Shown: positions 6,939 to 7,269 of the stretch, one piece after another
How positions within the stretch are numbered: position 1 is the first letter of the stretch
How the letters are laid out: each line of letters begins with the position of its first letter
Origin: Methanolinea sp. SDB
GTDB lineage: Archaea > Halobacteriota > Methanomicrobia > Methanomicrobiales > Methanospirillaceae
Reading direction: 5' to 3'
Length of the DNA stretch: 7,269 nucleotides
Assembly (NCBI GenBank): GCA_001412335.1
Contig: LKUF01000336.1
Coordinates: 1 to 7,269 of the forward strand
Position numbers and translations under genes: made by a program
The notes under the pieces: model-generated
What the model was told of the DNA's origin: nothing
Seen by the model: the letters and a program-made list of their open reading frames with translations, nothing else
Databases searched by the model: none

Positions 6939-6960
6939 GACAGGGGCAAATATCTCCAAT
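6927..6960 (+). terminator. Hairpin straddling the UPF0173 stop codon
   Basis: GAGATAT (6930-6936) pairs perfectly with ATATCTC (6950-6956). Past one bulged C, ATT (6927-6929) pairs with AAT (6958-6960), giving a 10-bp stem and a 13-base loop. The stop codon TGA begins at 6936, inside the stem. The following CTTATCTC is pyrimidine-rich but not a strong T-run, so termination or 3'-end processing is likely but unproven. Confidence 0.45.
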
Positions 6961-6973
6961 CTTATCTCACCAG

Positions 6974-7078
6974 GCGCCCCCATGCTCGCCACACCTGCTG
7001 TCGAGCCAGGTCCGGTTGGCGGCAGGACATTCCCGGGTATCTGTGCCATCCAACCCATAGATGCCTCCCGGGGGGCGC
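6974..7078 (+). ncRNA. Candidate structured RNA element of about 105 nt
   Basis: The segment is closed by GCGCCCCC (6974-6981) and GGGGGCGC (7071-7078), 8 bp. Inside, CCTGC (6994-6998) with GCAGG (7022-7026) encloses a further stem GCCAG (7005-7009)/TTGGC (7016-7020). A second hairpin has ten consecutive pairs, GGTATCTGTG (7036-7045) with CATAGATGCC (7056-7065). Its two non-Watson-Crick pairs, and one in the first hairpin, are G-U only if the + strand is transcribed, which favours + strand RNA. It matches no RNA I recognise and is not a tRNA. It could be a separate RNA, part of the repeat beside it, or chance pairing in GC-rich sequence. Confidence 0.3.
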
Positions 7079-7151
7079 AGCGATCCGCTTGCCCCTGCCG
7101 CTGCTGCGAACCCCACAAGACGATAGGGAGTATATTGGGCTGTGGTATAAC

Positions 7152-7269
7152 GTCTACCCTGCCCAGCATATATCGCCTGCGGGGGGTTCAGGGGGGGTGC
7201 AACCCCCCTGTATCAGACACTCCCAGGGGCTGCGCTTTGCTTGCCCCTTCCCCTCCGGGGACCCGGACT
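7152..7269 (-). repeat. Right copy of the dispersed repeat with an extra GC hairpin
   Basis: Read on the minus strand, it begins at 7269 and follows the left copy: 50 of 55 bases identical over 7269-7215, then GCGATATA (7176-7169) and GCAGGGTAGAC (7162-7152). Between these blocks it has 38 bases (7177-7214) where the left copy has five. That extra part is dominated by G and C runs (GGGGGG 7180-7185, GGGGGGG 7191-7197, CCCCCC 7203-7208). The repeat may extend past the window edge and may also include upstream bases not shared with the left copy. Confidence 0.8.
7189..7210. repeat. G/C-run palindrome inside the right repeat copy
   Basis: CAGGGGGGGT (7189-7198) and ACCCCCCTG (7202-7210) are complementary apart from one extra G, with a GCA loop, so a very stable hairpin can form in DNA or RNA. 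A further G-run at 7180-7185 lies just before it. The sequence is absent from the left repeat copy. Confidence 0.7.

Larger units (their letters stand above)
6939..7269. other. Right-end region without a convincing protein gene
   Basis: This 331-base stretch holds the foldable segment 6974-7078, a spacer at 7079-7151 with no recognised signal, and the right repeat copy. On the + strand, a frame starting at ATG 6982 stays open to the window edge (96 codons) and encodes a Cys- and Pro-rich sequence including ACPCRCCEPHK. It has no visible ribosome-binding site, reads straight through repeat and hairpin sequence, and looks like no known protein, so I treat it as an accidental frame. Confidence 0.55.

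Noticed and set aside
6974..7078. A tRNA or CRISPR leader/array
   Set aside because: No cloverleaf with T-arm GTTC-type sequence or CCA end, and no regularly spaced direct repeats anywhere in the window.
6858..7169. A 103-codon minus-strand frame at the right end
   Set aside because: Its 3' part is antisense to the UPF0173 gene, and the rest runs through the foldable segment; the translation has no recognisable features.
6982..7269. An open frame running off the right edge (Cys/Pro-rich, 96 codons)
   Set aside because: It crosses the repeat and G/C hairpin, has no ribosome-binding site and no family resemblance; absence of stops is easy in such GC-rich sequence.
6..7269. A 7.2-kb transposon bounded by terminal inverted repeats
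   Set aside because: There is no transposase or recombinase, the genes between are core chromosomal genes, and the window ends coincide with the repeats, which points to assembly breaks.

Overview
The window is a stretch of euryarchaeal chromosome, most likely from a methanogen of the Methanomicrobiales type. The evidence is the gene content: an archaeal-type glycyl-tRNA synthetase, the archaeal helicase-nuclease Hef, a UPF0147 protein, an archaeal p27-autoantigen zinc-ribbon protein and a double-HTH protein resembling haloarchaeal Cmi4. TATA-like boxes with short or absent leaders and a moderately high GC content fit as well. The domain call is firm. The order is an inference from overall resemblance, because no 16S rRNA or methanogenesis gene is present.

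Layout, left to right: a repeat copy (about 6-90); a YjbQ-family gene (+); a converging UPF0147 gene (-), with hairpin terminators between the two; an AT-rich divergent promoter region; the p27-like zinc-ribbon gene (+), whose last 4 bases overlap the end of the converging hef gene (-). hef lies 5 bases downstream of glyS (-), so the two form a tight operon read right to left. Across a roughly 260-base divergent intergenic region come a Cmi4-like HTH gene (+) and a UPF0173 metallo-beta-lactamase-fold hydrolase (+). The last 330 bases hold no convincing protein gene. They contain a region with strong RNA-folding potential (6974-7078) and an inverted second copy of the left-end repeat (about 7152-7269).

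Functionally this is mostly core archaeal housekeeping: translation (glyS), repair of stalled replication forks (hef), a probable transcription regulator, and small conserved proteins of poorly known role. I see no defence system, prophage, CRISPR array, transposase or tRNA. The least explained parts are the two ends. A 55-base block with 50 identities occurs at both edges in opposite orientation. Because the window stops inside the repeat on both sides, the simplest reading is a contig broken at two copies of a dispersed repeat family, not a 7-kb mobile element. The right copy carries an extra GC hairpin and adjoins a possible structured RNA, and this is the best place to look for something undescribed.
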